64,000 bases of DNA from Pisaster brevispinus (taxonomy: Eukaryota > Echinodermata > Asteroidea > Forcipulatida > Asteriidae), in assembly GCA_023634235.1 (NCBI GenBank), contig JAMKCF010000041.1:1-64000 (forward strand), read 5' to 3'. Position numbers and translations under genes: made by a program. The stretch's first letter is position 1. The number at the start of each line of letters is the position of its first letter. The notes beneath the pieces are model-generated. The model saw only the letters and a program-made list of their open reading frames with translations. It made no database searches and had not been told where the DNA came from. Of this stretch, positions 63,963 through 64,000 are shown in pieces.

Positions 63963-64000
63963 AATCACCCTCAATTTGAATTGTAAAACCCTCTGTAGGA

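Overview
This is animal nuclear DNA from what looks like the left end of a chromosome or scaffold, followed by an AT-rich, transposon-dense region. It carries three recognisable spliced genes. The protein families, canonical TTAGGG repeats inside an intron, GT-AG introns, several tRNA-derived SINE families and very frequent TACATGTA-type palindromes suggest a marine invertebrate deuterostome. An echinoderm, perhaps a sea star, is my best guess, and this is inference.

Layout. Positions 1-3703 are blocks of 8-9 bp CCT-containing repeats with no G on the + strand. From about 3700 to 10130 lies a CpG-poor satellite of alternating 22 and 27 bp monomers, then a 16 bp satellite to about 10395. All six reading frames of the satellite are open, so the very long ORFs there are artefacts. 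From 10.4 to 13.6 kb I see only noncoding DNA and small repeats.

Genes. (1) 13659-17069, +: a three-exon, 362-residue Golgi carbohydrate sulfotransferase of the CHST8-14 (HNK-1/chondroitin 4-O) family. (2) 25377 down to 21338, -: a complete four-exon, 181-residue Mediator subunit MED30. A minisatellite of about 79 bp units starts about 20 bp after its stop codon. (3) 27957 to beyond the window, +: the first five coding exons (182 residues, N-terminal BAR region) of an ASAP1/ASAP2-type Arf GAP, with introns of about 10.1, 20.0, 0.7 and 4.4 kb. MED30 and ASAP are head to head, and the gap between them holds an array of CCAATTGG palindromes and a cluster of CCAAT boxes. The three genes belong to unrelated pathways (matrix sulfation, transcription, membrane traffic); their grouping is positional only.

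The introns hold many transposons. They include a Harbinger-like MITE with TWA duplications, several TTAA-target elements, a 924 bp element inserted at TA inside another MITE, a family with CAGGCCT ends and 6 bp target duplications, and four tRNA-derived SINE families. The largest is a 3.4 kb element (44721-48129) flanked by TTAA, with very long inverted repeats and five direct-repeat-1 nuclear-receptor motifs. I found no bacterial-type operons, CRISPR arrays, functional tRNAs or rRNAs.
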